DNA of 46,931 nucleotides, from NCBI GenBank assembly GCA_002189035.1, contig NEEC01000125.1:1-46931 (forward strand). The letters run 5' to 3'. The notes beneath the pieces were generated by a model. It had not been told where the DNA came from, ran no database searches, and worked only from the letters and a program-made list of their open reading frames with translations. This document shows, in pieces, positions 11,901-24,059 of this stretch; within the stretch, counting starts at the first letter, position 1; each line of letters begins with the position of its first letter. A program made the translations under genes and the position numbers. Source of the DNA: Utricularia gibba (Eukaryota > Streptophyta > Magnoliopsida > Lamiales > Lentibulariaceae).

Positions 11901-13720
11901 TTAGAATGTGGCAGCTTCTTTTTGGTATATCTGAAGTCAAGTTCTTTTTCTTGCAGAGTTTGACATCAGTAAATTTCCAAAGTATGTCCTTAATTAACCT
12001 TTCACTTGGTGGTTGTCGTGGATTAACTTGTGTAAAACTCAACTGCCCATTACTTGAGAATGCTTCGTTGGATGGGTGCGATCATCTTGAGAAGGCATAC
12101 TTTTCTTCAGTAAGTCAGCAACATGTCATTGATGGGAGCTTGAATTTTCAAATGAAAATTTCGAAAGATCCTGACTCATTATATTTTTAATATCTATTGC
12201 AGGTTGGTCTTCGCTCCTTGAATTTAGGCATATGCCCAAAGTTAAACGTGCTCCACATTGAAGCACCACAGATGGTTTCACTTGAACTTAAAGGCTGTGG
12301 CGTACTGTCAGAAGCGTTTATATATTGCCCACTTCTTACATCATTAGATGCATCCTTCTGCAGGTATTTAGTAGTTGTCCCTCAATCTGAACTAGATCTT
12401 GATGAGTTTCTTTCCTTGTTATATTTTTTCACTTTACACTTGCAGCCAACTGAAGGATGACTGCTTATCGGCTACCGCATGTTCCTGCCCCCTCATCGAA
12501 GTCCTAGTTTGATGTCCTGCCCTTCCATTGGTTCTGGAGGACTGTCTTCCTTGCACTGCCTTTCCAAGTTGACTTACCTTGATTTATCCTATACATTTTT
12601 GGTTAACTTGCAGCCTGTTTATGACTCCTGCTTGTTCTTGAAGGTACTCCACTCTTCACGAAACAGAGAATCATCTGAAGTCTTCCAACTTTTTTTGAGC
12701 GCATTTGGTTACTTATAGGCAATTTAGCTAATCTTTCCATCCTGATTCTTCCACCTTTTACAGGTTCTTAAGTTGCAAGCTTGCAAGTATCTCTGCGACA
12801 TGGCTCTCGAACCCGTGTATAAGGGCAATGCTCTCCCAGCTCTTTGTGAACTGGACTTGTCCTATGGGTCACTCTCTCAGTCAGCAATAGAGGAACTGCT
12901 TGCTGGTTGTATGAACCTAACCCATGTCAGCTTAAACGGATGCGTGAATATGCATGACTTGGATTGGGGCGGCAGACTCTCTGAAGTAAACTCTTTTTAT
13001 GGGTCATTGGAGGAAAATGAGCTTTTTAGACGTGATCGGCTTCTGCAGAACCTGAACTGTGTTGGCTGTCCCAATATAAAAAAGGTGGCTATTCCTCATG
13101 CAGCACAATGTGTTCATCTATCGGCGCTCAATCTTTCACTGTCATCAAACTTGAAAGAAGTCAATTTATCATGTTCCAATTTAACCTTTCTTAACCTGAG
13201 GTATTCTGTTTCTGAACTCCTACACCATTCTCGATCCTTTTGATGCACAATATGTTTCTTATTGCTTCTTGAACCGTCCAGCAACTGCACCTCCTTGGAG
13301 ATTCTCAAGCTCGACTGCCCAAGATTGACCAGCCTTTTTCTTCAGGTACGCCGCATCAGTTTGCTCCCTCTTATCTTCAAAAGACTCCCTGGTGTGTGTT
13401 TTCAGCCCGCTTCTCTTTTGGTGATACATCACTTAGCTTCTTTTTGACCCGGTGATTCTTCTAGTCTTGTCATATTGATGAGGAAGCTGTTGAAACTGCC
13501 ATTATGCAATGCAACATGCTGGAGACTCTTGATGTGCGCTTCTGCCCCAAGGTTCACACAATGATACCTAACCACAACTTCTTATCCCTTTGGGTTGAAC
13601 ATGCTGCTAAGTATTGACATTTCTCTTGGCATGGCACAGATATTTCCACTAAACTTGAGCAGATTACGCGGGGCGTGCCCAAGTTTGAAGCGGATTTTTA
13701 GCAGTTTAGCTCTCCATTGA
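8928..13720 (+). CDS. SLOMO: F-box/LRR protein of the SLOMO (FBXL15) type
   Basis: The Arabidopsis counterpart SLOMO is an SCF-type F-box protein affecting auxin level and the rate of leaf initiation. Exons: 8928-9368, 9575-9757, 9839-9971, 10296-10395, 10473-10670, 10741-11011, 11115-11213, 11316-11404, 11485-11584, 11676-11846, 11957-12109, 12203-12363, 12446-12643, 12764-13200, 13282-13345, 13465-13551, 13640-13720. The start MRIRCLLFSCF matches the family's Cys-rich N-terminus. The F-box spans the end of exon 2 and exon 3 (DLTDDLLHM, then HSDLCRAAIVCRQWR). The rest is leucine-rich repeats, ending GACPSLKRIFSSL. Exon 13 breaks near 12510 (one T missing from a run). Exon 2 breaks before 9623 (probably a C in a C run). 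Exon 1 has several breaks, so its reading is tentative. From exon 3 on the call is strong. Confidence 0.88.
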
Positions 13721-14297
13721 GAACAAAAGAAAAGAGTAGTGAATTCCATCCCACAATGAGTATTATCAAAGAAACATTGTTTACAGTGGGTTGTGGTGTT
13801 TGGATGTCGCCTATGGGCTTCTATGGAATAATTTACTGTCGTGTGTTGTTGATGTATAGGAAACAAAAAAAAAAGCTCTAGAAACCTTGTATTTATGCCC
13901 GGATCCCTGTAGAAGCAGAGTCAAGTTCTTCTGATCCTCTACAATATGAAGAATCATGGCTCTGCAATTATCAGAGACTGCAACTCCGTCTATTAATTTA
14001 TAGCTATGGTGTTAGCAAGTTCTTTGCTCATTGGTAAGCACAATTGCCACTTGGTTAAATACATGAAGAAACAAATGGATTGATCTCTCCTGACCCACAG
14101 CAGTTTCATAAAAAACAATTCGAAATTGCATTGAATACGGAAAAAAGATGCCCCTGCATCCAAAAACCGTTGCGACAGTTGGTTTCTACAATCATCAACC
14201 ATGTATGTCACTTATCGCAGAAGCAAACTATCTGTCACAGAGTTCGAGCAAACCTTTCTGCAGCTCCCATACGTGTCTCAAATTGCACCACCTGGTC
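13721..14297. other. Convergent 3' region of SLOMO and YLMG1-like
   Basis: The two flanking genes point at each other here. The sequence holds their 3' untranslated regions and short spurious open frames. Nothing else was recognised. Confidence 0.5.
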
Positions 14298-15218
14298 TCA
14301 CTCTGTTCTCCCCGAAAGCCTTGTGATCCATTTCTTCTGAGATGATGTTAAATGAGTAACACTTTCCTGTGAATAACAGGGAGAGTTGTCTGTAGAAGGA
14401 GGAAGTTCAGCTGGCAATGCAGCTGCCGTGCTGGTGAAAGCATTCAAAACTAGGAATGCGAGAATGGGAGAAAGATCCAGTGTCCCACCAAGCGGTGGGA
14501 TAAGGCCTCTGAAGATGTTCAAATAGGGATCACATAATGTGCTGAAAAAGGCAGTGAAACAAACTCCATTTCAGAATTCTGCACTCAACTGAAATCATCT
14601 GGGTTTATTGTACAAACCAGTTAAATTGTTACCTAAGTGGACTGACGATTGCAGGAGGAGCGTTGGGGAACCAAGTCAAAACCAACCTCACAATAAGCAA
14701 TGTGTTGTAGATGCTCAAGAAGTTCAAAACCCCATTGGCTGCCACCATCCCTGCAACTGAATCGCCAGGTAAAATAGCAGCAAAATTCGAATTTTGCATC
14801 AGAACCCCGCTCTGGAACCCCTGGTGTCAGGAGATCGAACACTTGATGAGCATTCACAACACCGACACGAAATACAGCAACTTGAACAGAGGAAAATTAC
14901 ATGGAAATTGGAATCCAATCCGAGGATGAACACGAATGGACAATATCTTTTCCAGAAACCCATTTTGGGAGATGAACTCTTGCATCATTTGGAGGCATCT
15001 ACTGACATTGGATGAAAAATTTTTACCCAGATGTCGCAAAAAATCTCGGTTTTCTCCGTGAAGTTAGGACGGTGGCGTGGAGGTTGCCTGAAGCTCTGAA
15101 TGAGACCCAATTGAGACGAAATCAATGGCAAGAAAAATGAAGGCGAAGCAATTGTTCCAGAAACGAAATCTTTTTCATCTTTAAAACGGTAATCTGAAGA
15201 AGACGGGCAAGAATTCAT
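14298..15218 (-). CDS. YLMG1: YGGT-family protein, YLMG1-like, plastid
   Basis: YlmG/YGGT proteins are small membrane proteins; plant YLMG1 proteins act in chloroplasts, where they affect nucleoid distribution. On the minus strand the N-terminal part runs from 15218 to about 14985 (possible transit peptide), then continues in another frame (LRHLGKNFSSNVSRCLQMM) because one T is missing from the T run at 15038-15043. A further intron is likely between about 14930 and 14840; its borders are uncertain. The YGGT core is clear: ILPGDSVAGMVAANG, SIYNTLLIVRLVLTWFPNAP, then exon end 14633 and a new exon at 14541 with TLCDPYLNIFRGLIPPLGG and LSPILAFLVLNAFTS. These give two or three hydrophobic segments. 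The protein ends WITRLSGRTE at 14298. It shares its upstream region with the CID7-like gene. Confidence 0.85.
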
Positions 15219-15895
15219 TTTCTTAGGACAGAGGAAGGAGATGACGATGCGGTGGTAGAAGGTGAAAGCTTTGTCCAGTTGCCGACGCCGATCTACGTTC
15301 CTTCAGATACCTTATCCTCAACCTGGTGCACTCAGCACTGCACTGCATGGTTTTTATTTTATTTAACATATTATTATTTATCTAAAAATAAAAAATAAAT
15401 TAAATTAAATTAAAATTCTCTATTTTTAAAAATAATATAATATTTTTAAACTGTTGGGCCAACGAAAACGGTTGATCCAATGGGCCGATTCCGTACAACT
15501 AATTTAGTATATAACGACTTTTCATTGCACGCAACTGAATTTATACATCACGAAGTATTGAAGAGAAAACACTTAAAATTGATGGTTGGAATGGGGAAAC
15601 CAAGGTGGGGAGGAGAAAGCAAAAACCTATTTTTGTGGTCTTGAAGCCTAAGCAGACTGCTGGGATTGTACAACTCTCTGAAGAGGAAGTAGAGAGAGAA
15701 GGAAAGGGAGGTCGGAAACAGAGATAGAAAGATTGGAGAGAGAACTTCGAGTAGACACCGCTGCAAACAAAGGTGACCCAAAATCCAGCAACGAAAACTA
15801 GCACCCAAGGTAGCAATTATTGGATTTCACCGCCTCTGGTTTCACTTCTCTCCCACCCCAGCTCATTTTCCTTAGCCTCTCTGTTTCTGTGCAGT
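15219..15895. promoter_or_regulatory. Divergent promoter of YLMG1-like and CID7-like, with site II elements
   Basis: Two TGGGCC words (15455-15460 and 15481-15486) lie about midway between the divergent start regions. Such site II elements bind TCP factors and are common in plant promoters of housekeeping and plastid genes. The part from about 15600 is probably the 5' leader of the CID7-like gene. Confidence 0.5.
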
Positions 15896-18800
15896 AATGG
15901 ATCAACTGGGAGTCCTTTCTTTCGTTATGGATGTTCGTAAAGGTATGCCTGAGAGACCCACTTGTTTGGTTGTTTCTAATCTTGTTTTTGGGTTGAATTA
16001 CTGGAGATCTATTGTGATAAAGCTGTGGTTTTGTGGTTCAAGTTGTGGGCTCTCTTGTATGTGCATATTCTTTGCTGGATCTTCGACGTTTGTTTAGCTT
16101 CTTGTTGTTTGTTTTTGTTTTTTATTGATTTTTCTTTTTTGTTGCAGTGTGTTCAGAGTAGAATCAAGTTGTCACTGTAGTTGCATTTATTTACTTGGAT
16201 TTCGTGATAGTAATAGTTTTTTTTTAATATTACACATTTTACTTCTCATGTTGGCCTTCATTGGCTCGTTTACCTGTTTTTGCAACAACGGTGCTTGCTG
16301 AAAAAGTTTATTTGGTTTGAATTGATTCATTGCATAGTTGCTTTGGTTCACCAGGAGCTCACGAAATATATTCTGGTGTCTCTATTTGCAAGGTTTTCTA
16401 GAATTGCACTTCACTAAGTGTAGTAGTTTGGTGTGATTATTGGGCTTTTGACTTCAAGCAACTCACTCGTTTGCAGGGCTCGGGTGATTCGTTATTACTC
16501 TTGCACTCCTCATAATTTAAGAAGTATTTTTTTATGTGCCCCACGTTGTTTAGTTCATTTGGAGGATAACAAAAGAGTGAATTGGCAATAAGTGATATAA
16601 TGAACTTGTCTGTAAATGAAATCTCGCATGGTGACAAGAAGTTTAGTGCGATGAAGGCACCTTTGAATCCAAATGCCGCAGAGTTTGTTCCTCTGGCTCT
16701 CAGAACATCTGATGCAGGTTTAACCCATGTTAATGCATCATCTAAGTTTGCAGCTGCTACTGCAGCCACCCACGGAAAAGCAGTATTAGGCAGATCAGAG
16801 TCATCAGTTTCCAATAACTCTGATGATGAGGTTCAGCAATACTGGCGCTGTCAGCTCCCCGATGATATTACTCCTGACTTCAATTTAATGGGTATAGATG
16901 ATACTCAAGGGATAAAAAACTTACCCTTATCGAGCTTATCATTGAGTGAGACTGATGACGGGTCAAGTTTCATGTCTTCTGGCTTTATTTCTAAGGATCA
17001 AGGCTTACCTTCTCATTTACTTGATGGTCATCAAAACTGTGAACAACTAAGGCGTGAGTATCCCATGTTTCAACCTTCTGTTGGTAAGCCTTGGGACAGG
17101 CAAAATATCGGAAATGATCACCTCCACGTAAGAGGGAATCATTCATATAGTGAGAATTCACAAAACAGTTTCCCCTTGGACATTTCAAATGAGGCCTTGT
17201 TGGAAGAAAATGCGGCTGCAAGCCCCCTCAGGTTTTTAGCTTCAGAGTTTCCTGGTTTTGCAGTTGAAAGTCTCGCAGAGGTTTTCTTTGCTAATGGAGG
17301 TGACTTAAACCTGACCATTGATATGCTTACTCAGCTTGAGGTAAGCAACTTAAGCTTTTACATGCTTTGTACTTCTTTAGATTTATCACCTTTCTGACCT
17401 CATGCTTGAAATGTGCTGCTCTGTAATATGATGATTATGTAGATTTTGGTTACTTAATTGGTTTCCATGGCCTTTTCTTTTGCAGCTTCAGGTTGATGGA
17501 GGATTGAACCAGAGTTTTGAGTCTAAGACCTTATCTGCTCCGACACTTACTGCATTGGATTTTCCTGCTCTCACAGCTACTGATGGTCAAAATGGCTCAG
17601 CAAACTTTTCTAGCGATGCTCAGCATTTAAGTACTAGGCTTCATCATGCATCTGGAAAGGAGAACAGTTTGTTTTTCAGATCAAATTCATCAATTTCTTC
17701 CAGGGGTGCTGCAGATTTTGCTTCAGCTGTTCGGAAAATGGCACCTCGAGATGCAGGAATTTGGAATTATTCAAGAAATGGCTCTTTAGATGCAAACATT
17801 GGATCAAGTAGAATCTCACACAACTTGGGAAGTTCATATGATGGTGGCTTGGGTAAGGCAAGCCACATCGATAGGTTGTCATCTAGAGGATCAGCTCATG
17901 CATCTCCAGCTTGGCTTGAAACTGGGACCGCTGTTGGTAATGTTCTTCAATGATGTTTTTTATTATTCTACAGGACTTTGAAAGTAATATTTTCGGGATG
18001 GCAGCAAATATGTATTCTGAGATGAGAGAGGAGGCGCGTGATCATGCACGGGTGCGCAATGCATGCTTTGAGCAGGTACATGTTTTATACGACTGAATAA
18101 GAAAAGTGCTCAAATAGTGTTTGCGTTTCGTTTCACTCATATATGTAGATTTGGTAATGCATATTCCGTTTATCAGGCACGTCAGGCATATCTCAATGGG
18201 AACAAAGCTTTGGCCAGGGAGTTGAGCATCAAGGGGCATTTATATAACATGCAGATGAAGGCTGCTCATGGAAAAGCACAAGAATCCATTTACCGTCACA
18301 GGTTTGTTCTTTGCTCACTGACTTTACAAGATGAATGGTATATGATTTGAGTGTTATATGATGTGCGGCCTACACACATGCAAAACAAAACTTCGTCAAC
18401 AAAGGTGGCTCATCTGTCCAGCACTCGCACTTGTGTGCTTTTCATTAGGCATGTATATTGTTCTTTGACATGCAAATAAAGCTTAATGCTTCACCAAGAG
18501 TCAGCAGAATTGCACTACCACAAGATGATGAAGGTAGTACTTGTCACTTCGATGATCACTCACTAGCGATGGGAGGTCCTGAAATCAGCCAGGAACTTCC
18601 CATCTCTGCGTCTATCTTGCTATCTTTCACTACTGGGAAAATGTAGACTCACAAAACCTGTTTCAGGAATCCGGAGATGCACTCCAGTGGACAAGAGAGA
18701 TGATAGACCTGCATGGTTTACATGTGAGTGAAGCCATCCATGTCCTGAAGCGGGAGCTGGCGATGATGAGGAATGCAGCGCGTATGACGGACCAGCGGCT

Positions 18801-18954
18801 GCTTGTTGACATATGTGTGGGTACAGGTCATCACACAAGGGGTTCACGAACTCCAGCAAGACTCCCCATCGCTGTTCAGCGATACCTCCTGGAGGAGGAA
18901 GGCCTCGTCTTCTCAGAGCCCCAACCGGGGCTTCTACGTGTTGCTGTATACTGA
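15896..18954 (+). CDS. CID7: CID7-like PABP-interacting protein (PAM2, CUE, DUF1771, Smr)
   Basis: CTC-interacting-domain proteins bind poly(A)-binding protein through PAM2; members with a C-terminal Smr domain may act on nucleic acid. A leader exon at about 15896-15941 holds a short upstream frame. Coding exons: 16600-17340, 17486-17936, 18005-18075, 18177-18301, 18667-18954. PAM2 is at residues 22-31 (LNPNAAEFVP). The CUE-like domain is at about 207-247 (FLASEFPGFAVESLAEVFF). DUF1771 is at about 398-460 (ANMYSEMREEARDHARVRN, AHGKAQESIYR). Smr is at about 475-558 with DLHG and the loop GTGHHTRG. The 68-base intron 17937-18004 was chosen because it restores AVANMYSE. One A is missing near 18700, just before MIDLHGLHV; with it the protein is 558 residues, a normal length. 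The ATG at 16600 is the first in frame before PAM2. Confidence 0.88.
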
Positions 18955-20112
18955 ATGGAGCAGGGAAAGAAGAAAACAAAAAGAAAAATCAGGAAACAAG
19001 GGTGGGTCAGTGTGCAATCAATCTCTCTGTACATGGGACTGGAGGAAAGGAAGGTTAGTAAACTTTGAAGGTGTAAAAACATGAAAGAGACAAAAGAGAA
19101 GGAGGCCTTGCAGGCAGTTGAGGATGGATAGCTGTTGTAGGTTGCTGAATGACTTGGCCAGAATGATCAATCTGGTTTTTTGTCTTTTGTTTTGTATCGT
19201 CATCTTACTGCTGGCCTATATTTTTCTCCCTATCCTCTCTCTGCATGTGCTTTGCTTTCTGGGATCCCCTTCAAACCCAAAACCTCTTTGAAGAAAGCAA
19301 GTTGTGCATCATCCCACTACATTTAAATACCACTGCTACTTTTTATTTCTTGTATAGAAACAGAATGGTACTCGATGCAAAGTATGGTTTGAGAAGACCA
19401 GAGCTTGAGGACATAAAAATCCTCAACAGAATGGTACTCATTAGCAGAAACATCGGCTCCTCTTTGCCCTTTCTTGTGTCAGGGTTATTTAGCAATCCCC
19501 ATAGGAGGAAAAAGCAACGGTGACTTGAAAAGATGCAACATGCAGTCATTTAACAAAAGGGTTATTATGATTAGTACCCACTTTTCACTCCTAAAAGTTG
19601 AAAAATGACCATCTAAAAGTTTTTTGAAAAATAACCATTTTCATTTTAAATAGTGTTTTGATTAATTTTTATATTTTCAAATAAATTTGTTTAGTACAAT
19701 TGTAAAAATATTTTTAATAACTTGATTAAAAATTGTTTTATTTTTTTATATTTTTTTTATAAATTACATAATCTCATTTAACCATATTTTTAAATAATGC
19801 ATAATATTTAATCACTTTTATAAATGTGTGGAATTTGTTGGTGATATTTAAAATTACACTTAATGGATTTAGGGTGTATTTCAACTTTCTAAGTATCAAA
19901 ATTGCACCACATATACTTCAATTTACTGTTTTTAGTAAACAATTTATCTCCTAAACTTATAAAATTATATATATTTAACATTTCATGTTACCAAAATTAA
20001 TCCATTTTTAACTCTAACATCATCATAAATAGTATCTACAACTTTAATTCTTCCTTCTCTAATGATCTTATTGTTGCCAAATTCCAAAAATCATGAAACA
20101 TTAATGTTATAT
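18955..20112. other. 3' region of the CID7-like gene and AT-rich intergenic DNA
   Basis: The first 300-400 bases are probably the 3' untranslated region. From about 19560 the sequence is AT-rich with no gene recognised. Confidence 0.45.
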
Positions 20113-20542
20113 TGATGGGTATAAATCGGTCAAAGGTAATCGGTCTGCTGCCAATCGAAAGTAGTTCTAAGGAGATAGCACAATACAAGTACAAAAAACA
20201 AACGACACCTACATAAGTGAAGATTCGACCAAATCGACTTCTTCTATAAGTAAGATAAGTTCTGAAGAAAAAAAAGTTGGAACTCTAAACAAAAACTCCA
20301 AAAAAATTTGTATCATTTCTTCACCACCTCCATCTAGTAGAAATTTTCTCCGGCGAGCTCCAACAGTTCCATGGTTTTTCTGACTTACGATGGTTTCCAT
20401 GTAAAAAATCTCTGTCTATTTTCATTTTATCAGATCAAACCGAAAGAGTCACGGGAAGAAGCATAGAAAGAATTGACATTTCCGATCACATCCATAACCC
20501 GAAAATCGGCCCAACCTCGTATACCGATTTTCACCCATAACA
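20113..20542. mobile_element. Solo LTR (or TIR element) with TATAT target duplication
   Basis: The 430-base block starts TGATGGGT and ends CCCATAACA, so it has TG...CA ends. It is flanked on both sides by TATAT (20108-20112 and 20543-20547), a 5-base duplication as made by LTR integrases. The two ends also form an imperfect inverted repeat (ATGGGTATAAATCGGT against ATGGGTGAAAATCGGT), so a non-autonomous DNA element is an alternative. No coding sequence inside. Confidence 0.6.
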
Positions 20543-21112
20543 TATATAATACTAACAAGTGATTTTAATTCGTCAAACTTTATATGTAAATGCGAAAATT
20601 CTTAATATGAAATTTTGTAGACTATAAAACCAGAGGTACTTTTTTAATATTTTTAAAACTAATAATGTTTTTCAAATCCATTTTTACGAGAAGGTAGCCA
20701 CTCAACGACTGCCAGGTGGTAGAAGGAAAAACAGATGACGAGAGTTTTAGAATTTCATCAGCAGCTTGGGTTGCTTCCTAGTTCTTGTGTCACGTCTTGA
20801 ATCAGTCTCCTTTCTTCTTCTTCAGCATGTGGCCGGCCCGCAGCCAGCGAACACGAAATGGAATGGAAGTCAACTCTTTTTGAGTAATAAAGAAAATATT
20901 ATGTATTTCATTAAATGGAAAATGCAGGTTGGCTGAGAAGCAAGCGCTACTTAGATTTCTCCACTTCCTGGAAGCTTCAATGTGATAAATTATTATTCAT
21001 CAAGACGCGTCCAGTAAGCTTCCCATTTTATCTTTAAGAGAATCGTGGAGGAGCTCTCGTGGCAGAAACATATCTATCCTCTGGTCCTAAGGCAACCTCT
21101 CGTTGCAGAACG
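20543..21112. other. Upstream region of ankyrin gene A
   Basis: Part of this stretch (about 20880-20930, AAAGAAAATATTAT and what follows) resembles the region in front of copy C near 29320-29360, so the array homology starts upstream of the genes. The rest is unremarkable. Confidence 0.4.
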
Positions 21113-23997
21113 ATGGTTTCGAAATCTCCATGGAGAAGGTTTGAATCGGCTTCAGGCTCGGGGCTCGTTCATCCAACTGCAAGCGAGGATGGATCAGAAA
21201 CACTGGACGGTATGGGTTTCGCCGATCACACACTCAGGTGATATATCAGTTTTCAAGTGAGTGACCATTTTTTCTGATATTGTTGGTACCCAGACTTGAT
21301 CGAGAGAGGAGACTGGACGAGGGTCATGGAGATCGTTAAGGAATACCCGGAGAAGATCTTGAAGCCGATCACGCCCACCGGCGAAACTCTTCTTATGCTG
21401 GCGGTGAAGTCCCACCAAAATTCTTCGATCATTCAAGAACTGGTGGAGCTAACAGGTGTGAACGAGTTGACTAAAACCGACCGGTTGGGCAACACGGTGC
21501 TGCACATCGTGGCTGAATTTGGGACAGTAGAAGATGCAAATCTTTTGGTGAAAAAGAACCCTCGCTTGCTCACCAGACAAAACTACGCATCCTCTCTTCC
21601 AGTTCACTTGGCCTCCAGGAATCCAACAAACATATGACACCTGTTTTGCAGGAACGCATGGCTAAAGAAAATTCTCCCCAAAACTTGTCTTTAAAGGACG
21701 ACATGATATTAAAAAAGTGAATTCAGATCTAGAGGAAGGCTGCAATTGGCTGGAACTAGTAGAGTCGGTGAATCTAAGAAACTGGACCAAGGTCCTGAAA
21801 ATTGTGACAGAGCATCCCGTCGAGGCACTGAAATTGCGATTCGCACCCAACGACAGAACTCTCCTAATGGTGGCTGTGAAGTCGAATCAAACTCAGTCAA
21901 TTATTCAAGATCTGTTGCGGCTAATGTCCAGTAGTATGCTGATTTGGACAGACACGAGGGCTACACACCACTTCACATCGGGGCCAGTATGCTGATTTGG
22001 ACAGACAGCAAGGGCGACACACCACTTCACATCGCGGCCAAGTACGGGCGCATCGACAATGCTAAGCTTTTGGTGGAGAAGAACCCCCAGCCACTAAACA
22101 TGAAGAACAAAGAATCGCTGCTGCCGGTACACTTGGCCGCCAGGGAACTCCATAAAACCATGACAGTTTATTTCTTGAAAGAAATGAGAAGCAAGGATGA
22201 TCTGCTTGAGGGAGCAGGAGGTGTAGCAATTATGGAGTTGGCTCTCAACTACCAACTTTATGGTATACAGAATCGCACACTACCCAAATTTTTTATGTGT
22301 ATACCCATTTGAGGAAGGAATGTGTTTTGGTTCCCAGGTCTAGCTCTGTGGATTGTGGAGCGCCAACCAAGTCTTGCTATGAGCATGGAGACAATGTGCC
22401 CACCTTTGCATATGTTGGCAAGGACTTCCTCGGCCTTTCCAAGTGGGTGGAAATGGGGGTTTTGGCGAACACTTTTCTACTACTGTAAGCTTGCTTGCCT
22501 CCATCTTCCTGCTGTAGGAAAAGTAGGCCTTGAGCTTCTGTTGATGGTGCCATTTGATTGAAAATCCGTCGCAGGTATTCCAGAGACATATGGAGCTTCG
22601 GAGACGTTTCCACCACCATCAGTCATCTCCACGGCTACTGCAGACAGCAAGACAGCTCAGTCCTCTTTGATCGGAAAACTACTCAGTTCAGTTATCAAGC
22701 CTCTTACCGCAGTTCTTAAACTACTTGTGTTCTATATGCTGATGGGCTTGCAAGGTAACACTAGCGATGAAGCATGTGCTCCCCCCATGAAAATTTTGCG
22801 TCTTTTCAGAAAACACACAGCTTGTGTTCGAATCGTTGCAGGGATTTGGATTTTTCCGGCTAAAGTTGTCATTGATGCAAAAATCAATCATCGCTATGCA
22901 ATCCCGCTTGTGAAGAAGTTGTGTCAAGTCATAAATTCTCAAGCAGGAGAAGAGATAGCCACAAAATATCTCATGGATCCACTCTTTGTCGCCACACAGA
23001 ACGGGATAACTGAGATGGTGAATGAGATACTTGATTCACATCCGGATGCTATCAAATTCAGGACGAAGATGGCACCACTGCCATCAAACTATCGGTGACG
23101 CATCGCCAGATAAATATATTCAACATCCTACGACAACGGTACGTGCAAAGGGGCCACAATTTGTGGTACTGGTTTGATCGGGAGAAGGAGAACAACTTGC
23201 TGCATTTAGTGGCATGTAATCCGAAACGAAACTACCTTGATGCAAACCGCAGCACCTTCTTCGAGATGCAACGCGAGTTGCGATGGTTTCAGGCGATCGA
23301 GAGGATCGTGCATCCTTTTCAAAAGACGAGATTGAATGAAGACAAGGAGACACCCTGGACCGTGTTCATAGAAGAGCATCGTGAGCTCGCTGAAGGGGAA
23401 AGGAGTTGGATTCTTTCCATCGCCACTTCATGCTCCGTCGTGGCGACGCTAGTAGCCACAGTTGCATTCGCGGCCGTCATCACAGTCCCCGGCGGCAACA
23501 ATTCCGATGGGATCCCAAATTTTAAACACGGAAAGAATTTCAGCTTGTTTATATATTCCGATGCTCTCGCCCTTGCCGCCGCCGTCACCACCGTCCTGAC
23601 ATTCTTGACGGTATTCACCTCTCAGTTCAGGCCCATGGATTTCTTGAGCTCTTTACCAAGGAGAGTGGCCATAGGCCTCATCTCCCTTTCCATCTCAGTC
23701 ATCTGTTTGATGGTTGCCTTTATCTGCTGTATGCTTCTCATCGTCGCTCCCATAGCCAACCATCGGAGATGGCGATTGTTGCCACAGGGACTCTACCAAT
23801 ACTACTCTACAGCGCTATGCAGTGGAGATCTCTTTACCGCATACTCAAGTCTTCCTTCCATCGATCTCAGCTCCACTTTGATATGTAGAATCTTCTGCTG
23901 TTTGTGTAGGATGTTTTCATTTGAAACAGTTAATGCGTTGAGCTTTGTTCCTTTTGTGATCAAACTCGGTTTTATCATAACAAATTATATATTTTAA
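21113..23997 (+). CDS. Ankyrin-repeat PGG-domain membrane protein, copy A
   Basis: This is the family of ACD6/ITN1-like plant proteins: N-terminal ankyrin repeats and a C-terminal PGG domain with several membrane helices, often linked to immunity or stress. Exon 1 is 21113-21209. A first ankyrin exon starts at 21294 (TLLMLAVKSH, GNTVLHIVAEFG) and is followed by a second, similar one from about 21726 (TLLMVAVKSN, DTPLHIAAKYGRIDNAKLL). Later exons start near 22341, 22575 and 22851. The PGG part begins near 23400 (ERSWILSIATSCSVVATLV, VITVPGGNNSDG) with about four helices. Breaks: one base near 21627 and one near 23061; both could be run contractions. The first ankyrin exon runs into a stop at 21717, so only one of the two ankyrin exons may be used. 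Unlike B and C, there is no intron between WFQ and AIER (about 23290). Confidence 0.72.
21936..22043 (+). repeat. 54-base tandem repeat inside an ankyrin repeat
   Basis: Two adjacent units each contain ATGCTGATTTGGACAGACA and CACACCACTTCACATCG. The repeat duplicates part of one ankyrin unit in copy A. It may be a real slippage product or an assembly duplication. Confidence 0.7.
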
Positions 23998-24059
23998 TTT
24001 TTATCCATAAATTTTACTAGCTATAATTATAAAATTTGATAAACAATTCACCCTAAACC

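Noticed and set aside
8928-13720. Calling SLOMO a pseudogene because of its frame breaks
   Set aside because: Splice sites and repeats are otherwise intact over 17 exons, and the breaks match the pattern in all neighbours.
15541-15816. Minus-strand frames with hydrophobic stretches in the divergent promoter
   Set aside because: They overlap the CID7-like leader, two frames show the same pattern, and no family matches.
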